Source: Pseudomonadota bacterium
GTDB taxonomy: Bacteria; Pseudomonadota; Alphaproteobacteria; UBA828; JAPUJA01
Direction of reading: 5' to 3'
DNA: 6,360 bases
Assembly (NCBI GenBank): GCA_027296525.1
Contig: JAPUJA010000168.1
Span: 1-6,360, forward strand
Made by a program: the position numbers and the translations under genes. Each line of letters opens with the position of its first letter. Within the stretch, counting starts at the first letter, position 1. Positions 1 through 5,580 of this stretch are shown in pieces. A model generated the notes under the pieces. The model had not been told where the DNA came from. It made no database searches and was given only the letters and a program-made list of their open reading frames with translations.

Positions 1-47
1 ACGGCGATCACGACAATCTTGGGGGTTTTCCAAACACGACGCATCAT
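1..47 (-). CDS. pqqA: PqqA-like PQQ precursor peptide, N-terminus only (runs off left edge)
   Basis: The minus strand from position 47 encodes MMRRVWKTPKIVVIAV and then leaves the window. Seen: two adjacent ATG codons (45-47 and 42-44) behind a good ribosome binding site, GGGGAG at 53-58. The second ATG has the better spacing (8 nt). The WKTPKIV block is the hallmark start of alphaproteobacterial PqqA, whose usual form continues with a Gly-x-Glu-x3-Tyr core. PqqA is a ribosomal peptide of about 23-30 residues; PqqE and partner enzymes cross-link its Glu and Tyr to build the redox cofactor PQQ. That core lies just outside the window, so the assignment rests on the leader half alone. The gene is divergent from the ABC importer at 506. 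The PQQ theme of the rest of the window supports the call. A chance match in another small protein is possible but unlikely. Confidence 0.8.
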   Translation of the reverse strand, partial: MMRRVWKTPKIVVIA

Positions 48-52
48 TATTT

Positions 53-58
53 CTCCCC
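53..58 (-). promoter_or_regulatory. Ribosome binding site of the pqqA-like gene
   Basis: On the minus strand GGGGAG lies 5 nt before the first and 8 nt before the second of two tandem ATG codons. The spacing favours the second ATG (42-44) as the main start, giving a peptide beginning MRRVWKTPK. This is one of the strongest Shine-Dalgarno matches in the window, consistent with the high expression expected of a PQQ precursor peptide. Confidence 0.65.
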
Positions 59-79
59 ATCTCCCCTTGGTTCCAACTC

Positions 80-111
80 CACAAGGCCCTCGACCCGTCA
101 TCACAAGCCCT
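80..111 (-). repeat. Paired direct repeat upstream of pqqA-like gene
   Basis: Read on the minus strand, AGGGCTTGTG (102-111) and AGGGCCTTGTG (80-90) are near-identical copies offset by 22 nt, about two helical turns. They lie roughly 35-65 nt before the pqqA start. Such placement is typical of tandem sites for an activator of the response-regulator type, but no regulator can be named from sequence. They differ by one inserted base, so chance cannot be excluded. Confidence 0.35.
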
Positions 112-117
112 AGCCTT

Positions 118-139
118 GCTTGCCATGGAGACGGCAAGC
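118..139. repeat. Inverted repeat (7-bp stem, 8-nt loop) upstream of pqqA-like gene
   Basis: GCTTGCC at 118-124 is perfectly complementary to GGCAAGC at 133-139, with an 8-nt loop. It is about 70 nt upstream of the pqqA-like start. No T-run follows on either strand, so it does not look like an intrinsic terminator. It may be a dimeric operator or, if transcribed, a leader hairpin. Confidence 0.4.
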
Positions 140-429
140 GGAGTGAAATGTTGGGAGATTATCGGGGCTGCCCCGAGCCGGTGTCAAGCACTTCCGCCCA
201 TCGGGGCCTTGAGGCAGGACGATGGGTCGCGGGTTGTGCGCCCCGTATGGGGCCCTGCCCATGCGCGGGCGCATCGGCTCCAGCGCAAGACGGCGCTCGG
301 CCTTGCTTTTTCTTGAGCGGTCATCGCGCGAAAGCCGGTCTCGGCGGGCCCGGTCGCGCGGCGATCCTTTCGAGGCCGATGCGCACCCCCAGCGGCGCGT
401 TGGCTTCGCTTGACGCCTCGGCCGCCACG

Positions 430-459
430 CCAATAGATTGGCCGCGCCTAGATTGGCCG
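430..459. repeat. CCAAT/ATTGG inverted repeat with overlapping 11-bp direct repeat
   Basis: CCAAT (430-434) and ATTGG (437-441) form a perfect inverted repeat with a 2-nt spacer. TAGATTGGCCG occurs at 434-444 and again at 449-459, a 15-nt period, giving a third ATTGG half-site at 452-456. The cluster lies 46-76 nt upstream of the importer's start at 506, where an operator or activator site for that operon would be expected. The direct repeat could also be a simple tandem duplication. Confidence 0.4.
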
Positions 460-505
460 TGCCGCGTCGGGTGAGGCGCGAGAGCAGGGGGATACGCCGC
501 CTTCG

Positions 506-1486
506 ATGATGCGCGCCAGCCGGTTATTTCTCGTCGTCGTTTTCTTGGTCGCCGCCGTGCCTGCGCTTGCGAGCGACCTGCCGGCCATCAGGGTGGGGGT
601 GCTCAAATTCGGCACCGTCAATTGGGAACTCGATGTGATCCGCCACCATGGCCTCGATCGCGCGGAAGGGATCGATCTCAAGGTCACCGCCTATGCCAGC
701 AAGCAGGCAACGGCCATCGCGCTTCAGGGCGGCGCGGTCGATGTGATCGTCACCGATTGGTTTTGGGTCTCGCGGCTGCGCTCACTCGGGACCGACTACA
801 CGTTCGCGCCCTATTCCACCTCGGTCGGGGCGCTCGTGGTTCCGGCCGGCTCAAACATACGAAGCCTCGCCGATCTCGCGGGCAAACGGATCGGCATCGC
901 CGGCGGCCCGATCGACAAGAGTTGGCTCCTGTTTCGGGCGCTGGCACGTAAACGTCACGGCATGGATCTGGAACGCGAGGCCGACGCGGTGTTCGCGGCG
1001 GCGCCGCTGCTCAACGAGCAGATCAAGGCGGGCCGCTTGGACGCGGTGGTGACCTTCTGGCACTACGTCGCGCGCCTCGAGACCGCCGGGATGCACGTGC
1101 TGATCGGGATCGAGGAGGTGACCCAGGCCCTTGGGATCGACGCGCGCGTGCCCCTCCTCGGCTACGTCTTCCGCGAGAGCTGGGCCGAGGCCAAGAAGCC
1201 GGAGGTTCTGGCCTTCTTGCGGGTCTCGCGCCAGGCGAAGGAGATCTTGCGGGAATCGGACGCCGAATGGGAACGTTTGCGTTCGATGACGCGCGCCGCG
1301 GACGAGGAGACGCTCATCGCGTTGCGCGAGTCCTACCGCGCGGGCATACCCGAGAGCTGGGGTGAGGTGGAGCGGGGCGCAGCGGTTGCTATGTTCGATA
1401 TCCTGAAAGAGCTCGCCGGAGAAAAGCTGGTTGGGCCGAGCGGCGAGATGCAGGCGGGAACCTTCTGGCCCGCCGTGACGTACTGA
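506..1486 (+). CDS. NitT/TauT-family ABC transporter solute-binding protein
   Basis: Periplasmic solute receptor of an ABC importer, 326 aa, a normal length for the NrtA/SsuA/TauA/ThiY group. Residues 1-22 form a signal peptide: a basic start, a long hydrophobic core (LFLVVVFLVAAV), and an A-L-A cleavage motif at 20-22. There is no lipobox cysteine, so it should be soluble. The mature protein starts with a beta strand (IRVGVLKFG, 28-36). It shows family landmarks: KQATAIALQGGAVDVIVTD (66-84), the domain-crossing SLADLAGKRIGIAGG (120-134), and AGRLDAVVTFW (175-185). Two ATG codons (506, 509) are possible starts; the purine-rich AGGGGG at 486-491 is 14 nt away, so translation initiation looks weak. 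It leads an operon with a permease 15 nt downstream. The substrate is unknown: family members bind nitrate, sulfonates, thiamine precursors or aromatics, and the PQQ neighbourhood suggests a link to alcohol oxidation. Confidence 0.85.
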   Translation: MMRASRLFLVVVFLVAAVPALASDLPAIRVGVLKFGTVNWELDVIRHHGLDRAEGIDLKVTAYASKQATAIALQGGAVDVIVTDWFWVSRLRSLGTDYTFAPYSTSVGALVVPAGSNIRSLADLAGKRIGIAGGPIDKSWLLFRALARKRHGMDLEREADAVFAAAPLLNEQIKAGRLDAVVTFWHYVARLETAGMHVLIGIEEVTQALGIDARVPLLGYVFRESWAEAKKPEVLAFLRVSRQAKEILRESDAEWERLRSMTRAADEETLIALRESYRAGIPESWGEVERGAAVAMFDILKELAGEKLVGPSGEMQAGTFWPAVTY

Positions 1487-1501
1487 ACCTTCGGCGGCGC
1501 C

Positions 1502-2245
1502 GTGAAATCTTCGATTTGGATTCAGCTGGCCTCGGTGGCGCTGCTGCTTGTGCTCTGGCACGCCGCCGCGCTCGCCGCGGACAGCGCCTTTCTGCCGGGG
1601 CCGCCCGCGGTCTTTGCCGCGTTGATCCACGACATCGGCACCGGGGAGTTGCCCTATCACGTCGGCGTCACGCTCGCCCGGGTCGCGGTGAGCTTCGTGA
1701 TCGCCATGCTGATCGGAACCGCCGTCGGGTTCTTGATGGGCCGGGTCAAGCCGCTCGATCGGTTCTTCGACAGTTGGCTGATCCTCTTTCTCAACGTTCC
1801 GGCCTTGGTGACCATCATTCTCGCCTATGTCTGGTTCGGTCTCATCGAAGCGGCCGCGGTGGGCGCCGTCGCGCTCAACAAGATCCCGATCGTCGTCGTC
1901 AATGTGCGCGAAGGCGCGCGCGCGCTCGATCGCTCCTATCTGGAAATGGCCGACGTCTTCCAGCTCGATCCGTGGCGCGTGCTGCGGCACGTCGTGTTGC
2001 CCCAGCTCTATCCCTTCCTCGTGGCGGCGGCGCGCTCAGGGCTTGCCTTGATCTGGAAGATCGTCCTGGTGGTCGAGTTGCTGGGCCGGGGCAATGGCGT
2101 CGGCTTTCAGCTCTATCTGTTCTTCCAGCTCTTCGATGTGACGCACATTCTGGCCTATACCATCGCCTTCATCATCATTATCCAGGTGCTCGAACTCGCC
2201 ATTCTTCAGCCGCTCGAACGGCGGGCGACGAGGTGGCGGTTGTGA
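1502..2245 (+). CDS. NitT/TauT-family ABC transporter permease
   Basis: Inner-membrane subunit, 247 aa, matching the usual 240-280 aa of SsuC/TauC-type permeases (BPD_transp_1 fold). Hydrophobic segments are visible at about 7-26, 60-80, 92-112, 116-134, 171-193 and 213-236. The cytoplasmic coupling loop (EAA loop) is clear: YLEMADVFQLDPWRVLRHVVLP at about 146-167, with the conserved alanine and the terminal LP that contact the ATPase. Translation begins at a GTG (1502), the only suitable start after the upstream stop; the ribosome binding site is poor, and the 15-nt gap from the preceding stop points to translational coupling. Its TGA stop overlaps the GTG start of the ATPase gene (GTGA, 2242-2245). 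It should form a homodimer carrying the same unknown solute as the upstream binding protein. Confidence 0.88.
   Translation: MKSSIWIQLASVALLLVLWHAAALAADSAFLPGPPAVFAALIHDIGTGELPYHVGVTLARVAVSFVIAMLIGTAVGFLMGRVKPLDRFFDSWLILFLNVPALVTIILAYVWFGLIEAAAVGAVALNKIPIVVVNVREGARALDRSYLEMADVFQLDPWRVLRHVVLPQLYPFLVAAARSGLALIWKIVLVVELLGRGNGVGFQLYLFFQLFDVTHILAYTIAFIIIIQVLELAILQPLERRATRWRL
2230..2233 (+). promoter_or_regulatory. Ribosome binding site deciding the ATPase start
   Basis: GAGG lies 8 nt before the GTG at 2242. A second in-frame GTG at 2233 overlaps this motif and so would have no usable site. This, together with the 4-nt GTGA overlap with the permease stop, selects 2242 as the start even though the frame stays open for more than 700 nt upstream. 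Confidence 0.6.
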
Positions 2246-2988
2246 ATCGGCTCGAGATCGATATTGGCCTGAAGCGCTTTGCGCCGGTCGATCGGGCGGA
2301 TGAACAGATCGCGCTCAAGGATGTACGGCTCGGCGTGCCTTCGGGCGCGTTCGTCTGCGTCGTCGGCCCGTCGGGCTGCGGCAAGACCACCCTTCTCAAC
2401 ATCGTCGCGGGGCTCGATCGCGCGTTCGACGGGCGTATCGATTATGGCGACAATCAGGTTCGCCCGAGGATCGGTTACGTCTTCCAGGAGCCGCGGCTGC
2501 TGCCCTGGCGCACCGCGGGCGAAAACATCGAGCTTGTGCTGAGCCACACGGGGCGCGACTCCGGCATCGTCGATGAGCTGCTGGCGGCGACCGGCTTGGA
2601 GAAGGCGCGTCATGTCTATACCAACCGCCTCTCACTCGGCATGAGCCGGCGCGTCGCGCTCGCACGCGCCTTCGCGGTCGAGCCCGAGCTTCTCTTGATG
2701 GACGAGCCCTTTGTGTCGCTCGACGAGGCCACGGCGCGCCAGCTGCGTCTGCTGCTGCTCGACATCTGGCGGGCGCGCCCGACCACCGTTCTGTTCGTGA
2801 CCCACGACTTGCGCGAGGCGATCGCGCTGGCCGACCGTATCGTGATCCTCTCGCCCTCGCCGGGTTCCGTGCTCGCCGAAGTTCCCGTCGATCTGCCGCG
2901 CGATCGGCGGGGCGACGAGGCCGCGATCGATGCCTTTCGCGAGACACTCCTTCGCCGGCAAGAGGCCGCGTTCGAGGGCGTGGACTAA
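2242..2988 (+). CDS. NitT/TauT-family ABC transporter ATP-binding protein
   Basis: Cytoplasmic ATPase driving the importer, 248 aa, a complete SsuB/TauB-type subunit. All motifs are in order: Walker A GPSGCGKTT (42-50), Q-loop FQEPRLLPWRT (81-91) with the PRLLPW form typical of this family, signature LSLGM (130-134), Walker B LLLMDEP (150-156), D-loop SLDE (159-162) and H-loop THD with His188. The signature departs from the canonical LSGGM/LSGGQ: the third residue is Leu and the glutamine-like position is Met-Ser. The remaining catalytic residues are intact, so the protein is probably active. The frame is open far upstream, but that portion is an out-of-frame reading of the permease gene; GTG 2242, overlapping the permease stop, is the likely start. 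It is the last gene of the plus-strand operon. Confidence 0.9.
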   Translation: MNRLEIDIGLKRFAPVDRADEQIALKDVRLGVPSGAFVCVVGPSGCGKTTLLNIVAGLDRAFDGRIDYGDNQVRPRIGYVFQEPRLLPWRTAGENIELVLSHTGRDSGIVDELLAATGLEKARHVYTNRLSLGMSRRVALARAFAVEPELLLMDEPFVSLDEATARQLRLLLLDIWRARPTTVLFVTHDLREAIALADRIVILSPSPGSVLAEVPVDLPRDRRGDEAAIDAFRETLLRRQEAAFEGVD

Positions 2989-3006
2989 GCCCCGATGCCG
3001 GCACCC

Positions 3007-3810
3007 TCAGCCACCGGTCTTGCGACTCACTATGCCGCGTGCCGGGTTGTAGGCGTAAATCGCGATCGTCATGAAGACCACGAACACCCCGAGGGTGACG
3101 GCGAGCGAGAGCGTGTTGACCTCGCCGTAAAGCGCGAAGCGGATCGTCTCCACCACGTGCGTGAAAGGATTGAGGGCGCAGATGTGATAGAGCAGCTCGC
3201 TCGACTCCTTCATCTTCCACAAGGGATAGAGCGCCGAAGACAGGAAAAACATGGGAAAGATCACGAAATTCATGATCCCGGCAAAGTTCTCGAGCTGTTT
3301 GATGACTGAGGAGAGCAACATGCCGAGCGCACCCAGCATGAGCCCGGTAACAATCAGCGCCGGCAAGAGGCTCAGATAGCCGAACGCAGGCGCCTCGATA
3401 CCGAAAAGATAAGCGATCAGCAGGAAGGCGTAGACCTGGAGAATCGAGACGAAGGTGCCCGCGAACAGCTTGCAGGTCAGCAGATACCAGCGCGGCAGGG
3501 GGCTCACGAGCAGCGTGCGCATGCTGCCCATCTCGCGGTCATAGACCATGGAGAGCGAGCTCTGCATCCCGTTGAAGAGCTGGATCATGCCGATCAGCCC
3601 GGGCGCGATGTAAACCTCGTAGGTGATGTAGGTTTCGTAAGGCGGAATGATCGAGACACCGAGCGCGGCGCGAAAGCCCGCGGCAAACACCAGGAGCCAG
3701 ACCAGGGGCCGGACCAGCGCGGCGAGGAAGCGCTCGCGCTGATTGACGAAGCGCAGCGCCTCGCGCGCGAGGATCCCCAGAAAACAGCGAAGATAATGAG
3801 CCGCGCTCAT
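3007..3810 (-). CDS. ABC-2 type permease of PQQ-associated alcohol/lanthanide ABC system (PedC-like)
   Basis: Integral membrane subunit, 267 aa, ABC-2 superfamily, resembling the PedC-type permeases encoded beside PQQ alcohol dehydrogenases. Seen: an N-terminal amphipathic region, then about six hydrophobic segments (roughly 30-50, 65-82, 108-135, 143-168, 175-197, 232-255), and the ABC-2 pattern of an ER-rich loop after the second segment (YDREMGSMRTLLVSPLPRW, about 90-108). The closing NPFTHVVETIR block (about 214-224) is also typical. The ATG at 3810 overlaps the stop of the ATPase gene (ATGA, 3807-3810), so the two are translationally coupled. The coding sequence is intact even though its partner ATPase looks broken. 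ABC-2 permeases usually export; related lut/ped systems have been connected with lanthanide supply, but direction and substrate here are inferred. Confidence 0.87.
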   Translation of the reverse strand: MSAAHYLRCFLGILAREALRFVNQRERFLAALVRPLVWLLVFAAGFRAALGVSIIPPYETYITYEVYIAPGLIGMIQLFNGMQSSLSMVYDREMGSMRTLLVSPLPRWYLLTCKLFAGTFVSILQVYAFLLIAYLFGIEAPAFGYLSLLPALIVTGLMLGALGMLLSSVIKQLENFAGIMNFVIFPMFFLSSALYPLWKMKESSELLYHICALNPFTHVVETIRFALYGEVNTLSLAVTLGVFVVFMTIAIYAYNPARGIVSRKTGG

Positions 3811-4434
3811 GGCTTCGGTGCGTTCCGTGTGAGCGCGTCGAACGCCTCGCCGATGCTACCCCCACCCGCATCGCGGACCACATCGCCGACCGCTCCTTGA
3901 GCGCGGATCGATCCCTCGTGCAGAACGATCACGCGGTCGTCATCGAACACCTCGTCGATCAAGTGTGTCGCCCACAGCACGGCGATCGCGTCTCGGCGCG
4001 ACAGATCGTGGACATGCTCGACGATCCCGCGCCGGGTGGGCACGTCGAGCCCGACGGTCGGCTCGTCCAAGAGCAAAAGGCGCGGCCGGTGCAAGAGCGC
4101 GCGCGCGATTTCGACGCGCCGTCGATGGCCGCTGTTGAGCCGGCGCACCTTCTCAGGTCCTCGTTCGGCTATCCCGAGGCGCGTCAGTTCGACGTCCATC
4201 CGTTCCTCCGTCGCCCTTGCGACTCTCATAGAGGTGCGTGACGAGCGAGAACAAGGTCGTCTTGCCCGCGCCGTTGGGGCCCAGAAGGACGACGAACTCG
4301 CCGGCCCGGATGGTGAAGGCGACCTCCTGGAGCGCGAAGCGCGCGCCGAAGGAATAGCTCAGGCTCTCGACCTTGAGGGCCGCACAGCCGGCGGCGTTCC
4401 CGGGCCGCTCGATCGCCTCGGCTCGAGAGACCAT
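3807..4434 (-). pseudogene. Broken ATP-binding subunit of PQQ-associated ABC system (internal deletion plus frameshift)
   Basis: The ATPase partner of the ABC-2 permease is split over two frames. From ATG 4434 the first frame gives the nucleotide-binding start VESLSYSFGARFALQEV and an intact Walker A, GPNGAGKTT (4255-4281), then TTLFSLVTHLYESRKG before becoming nonsense. A second frame, open from 4229, resumes with RVARATEERMDVELTRLGI and has the signature LNSGHRRRVEIARALL, Walker B LLLLDEPTVGLD and H-loop WATHLIDEV, ending at 3807. The region normally between these blocks, including the Q-loop glutamine, is missing in all frames; from family length I estimate 50-60 residues are lost. Only about 209 codons span the locus, and the first ~18 are an unusual N-terminal extension. 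A frameshift alone cannot explain this. It is either a real inactivating deletion or an assembly error. The downstream fragment alone lacks Walker A and cannot hydrolyse ATP. Confidence 0.85.
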
Positions 4435-4476
4435 GGCCTCAGAGCCCGCAGGCGAAAGGCGCGTTCGCCACGCCGT

Positions 4477-5457
4477 TCATGGCCCCACGACCACGCCCCA
4501 GGGGAAGCGCCCGACGGTGATGGACTTGATGACCTTCAAGTCTTCGACGTCGATCACCGAGATATCGTTGCTTCGCCCGTTGGTGGTGAAGAGGCGCGTC
4601 TCATCGGCGTTGAAGGCGAGCTGCCAGACGCGGCTCCCAACCAGCAGATAGTCCTCGACCTCGTAGCTCTGCTGGTCGATCACGGCGATCCGATTGGCGG
4701 GGCCGAGGGCGACGAAACCCCAGCGCCCGTCGGAGGTGAGCCGGATGCCCACCGGCTGGATGCCCTCGCGGGTGACGCCCGAAATCTTGAAGGTGATCAC
4801 CGTGACGATTTCGTACGTTGCCGTGTCGATGACGTTGATATTGCCGCCCACCTCCGAGCTCACCCAGACGTAACGGCCGTCTTGGGAAAACTCGGCGTAA
4901 CGCGGCCTCGGATCCACGAGCACGTTGGCGACGATCTCGAGGCTCTCGGTATCGATGAAGTGGGCCATGTTGGTGGTTTCCGAGGTGTTGACGAGCCAGC
5001 GCCCGTCGCGGCTGATGCCCATGCCCTCGGGCTCGACGCCGACGGGGATCTCCGCCAAGACCTCGCTTTTTTCGATGTCGATCACGGTCACGAGGTTGTC
5101 GTCCTCGTTGGCGACGTAGAGAAACCGGCCGTTCGGGTGGAGTGCAAAGACTTCCGGATCGGGGCCTGAGGGAAGCTCGCCGACGAGCGTGCGGGTTTCG
5201 AGGTCGAGCAGCTGGATCGTGTCGTCCTCGCTCGCGCAGATGTAGAGGTGGCGCTTATCCGCGCTCAGCCCGATCCCGCGCGGGCGGCGCCCCACGGGCA
5301 CCGTCTCGATCACCTCCAAGCTCTCGCCATCGATGATGCTGATGCTGTTGTCCTTCTCATTCGAGACATAGACCGTCTCGGCGGCGGCTCCATCGTAGGT
5401 TGCGACCGCGAGGGCCAAGATGACGGCGAGCGTACTCAGGCTTCTTCTCGTGGTCAT
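4477..5457 (-). CDS. Exported YVTN-type beta-propeller protein, PQQ-catabolism associated
   Basis: Periplasmic repeat protein, 326 aa. Residues 1-26 are a signal peptide (MTTRRSL, hydrophobic core LAVILALAVA, A-A-A before E27). The rest is about seven repeats of ~40 residues with the pattern Y/F-V-x-N-E-x-D-N-x-I-x-V-I-D, then a turn, then I-P-V-G-x-x-P-x-G-I. Clear repeats begin near residues 29, 71, 113, 155, 197, 247 and 289, which suits a closed seven-bladed propeller. This matches the beta-propeller family regularly encoded with the PQQ-dependent alcohol dehydrogenase ABC system; a counterpart occurs in lut clusters. Its role is unproven, perhaps as a periplasmic scaffold or binding partner. 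An upstream in-frame ATG at 5481 would add 8 residues, but GGGAGA at 5463-5468 favours 5457. The ATPase remnant begins 42 nt downstream. Confidence 0.88.
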   Translation of the reverse strand: MTTRRSLSTLAVILALAVATYDGAAAETVYVSNEKDNSISIIDGESLEVIETVPVGRRPRGIGLSADKRHLYICASEDDTIQLLDLETRTLVGELPSGPDPEVFALHPNGRFLYVANEDDNLVTVIDIEKSEVLAEIPVGVEPEGMGISRDGRWLVNTSETTNMAHFIDTESLEIVANVLVDPRPRYAEFSQDGRYVWVSSEVGGNINVIDTATYEIVTVITFKISGVTREGIQPVGIRLTSDGRWGFVALGPANRIAVIDQQSYEVEDYLLVGSRVWQLAFNADETRLFTTNGRSNDISVIDVEDLKVIKSITVGRFPWGVVVGP

Positions 5458-5462
5458 GGGCG

Positions 5463-5468
5463 TCTCCC
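5463..5468 (-). promoter_or_regulatory. Ribosome binding site deciding the beta-propeller start
   Basis: Minus-strand GGGAGA sits 5 nt before the ATG at 5455-5457. The alternative in-frame ATG at 5481 has only a pyrimidine-rich upstream sequence. The start at 5457 also gives a more conventional signal peptide beginning MTTRRS. Confidence 0.6.
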
Positions 5469-5550
5469 GGAGCTTTGTCATGAGAGCGTTTGCGGCCCCC
5501 AGAATGAAACTCTAACGCATATTCGCGCCCGTAGAAGGACCACCGGAAGC

Positions 5551-5580
5551 TCACGGGAGCCGTCGTCACGGGAGCCGTTG
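5551..5580. repeat. 15-bp tandem duplication covering the stop codon of the binding-protein gene
   Basis: TCACGGGAGCCGTCG (5551-5565) is followed directly by TCACGGGAGCCGTTG (5566-5580), two copies differing at one base. On the minus strand each encodes Arg-Leu-Pro-stop in the same frame, so the duplication repeats the last codons and stop of the upstream gene. The second stop acts as a backup. It looks like a recent replication-slippage product. Confidence 0.7.

Larger units (their letters stand above)
48..505. promoter_or_regulatory. Divergent control region between pqqA-like gene and ABC importer
   Basis: This 458-nt stretch separates two genes pointing away from each other, so it should hold both promoters. 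Several overlapping open frames cross it on both strands, but none has a credible ribosome binding site, recognisable protein features or continuity with a neighbour, so I treat it as noncoding. I could not identify a convincing -35/-10 pair on either strand. It does hold more short symmetric elements than expected by eye: a direct repeat at 80-90 and 102-111, a hairpin at 118-139, a palindrome at 162-176, an inverted repeat at 261-274, and CCAAT/ATTGG elements at 430-459. Some of this symmetry may be chance in GC-rich DNA. A regulated, repeat-rich control region would fit a locus responding to alcohol or lanthanide supply, but that is inference. Confidence 0.6.

Noticed and set aside
285..311. 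Possible intrinsic terminator: GCAAG/CTTGC stem followed by TTTTT on the plus strand
   Set aside because: The stem is only 5 bp with a 12-nt loop, and no plus-strand gene lies upstream that would need it.
19..474. Possible small proteins in the divergent region (open frames on both strands)
   Set aside because: No ribosome binding sites, no recognisable motifs, Pro/Arg/Ser-rich low-information sequence, and overlap with the pqqA-like start on the other strand.
851..1990. Long minus-strand open frame (379 codons) opposite the importer genes
   Set aside because: It lies antisense to the binding protein and permease, is rich in Arg, His, Asp and Gly with no domain-like pattern, and reflects the GC-rich third positions of the real genes.
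1516..2241. Upstream extension of the importer ATPase into a 490-residue protein
   Set aside because: These codons are an out-of-frame reading of the permease, Arg/Ala-rich without structure; the ATPase family is about 250 residues and GTG 2242 has a ribosome binding site.
4210..4229. Programmed ribosomal frameshift in the ATPase gene
   Set aside because: There is no slippery heptamer or clear stimulatory hairpin, and a shift would not restore the missing Q-loop segment; deletion or mis-assembly explains the data better.
4036..5169. Long plus-strand open frame (377 codons) opposite the ATPase remnant and beta-propeller
   Set aside because: Its composition (Asp, His, Gly, Arg-rich repeats) mirrors the antisense of the propeller repeats; the minus-strand propeller has a signal peptide and a coherent repeat pattern.
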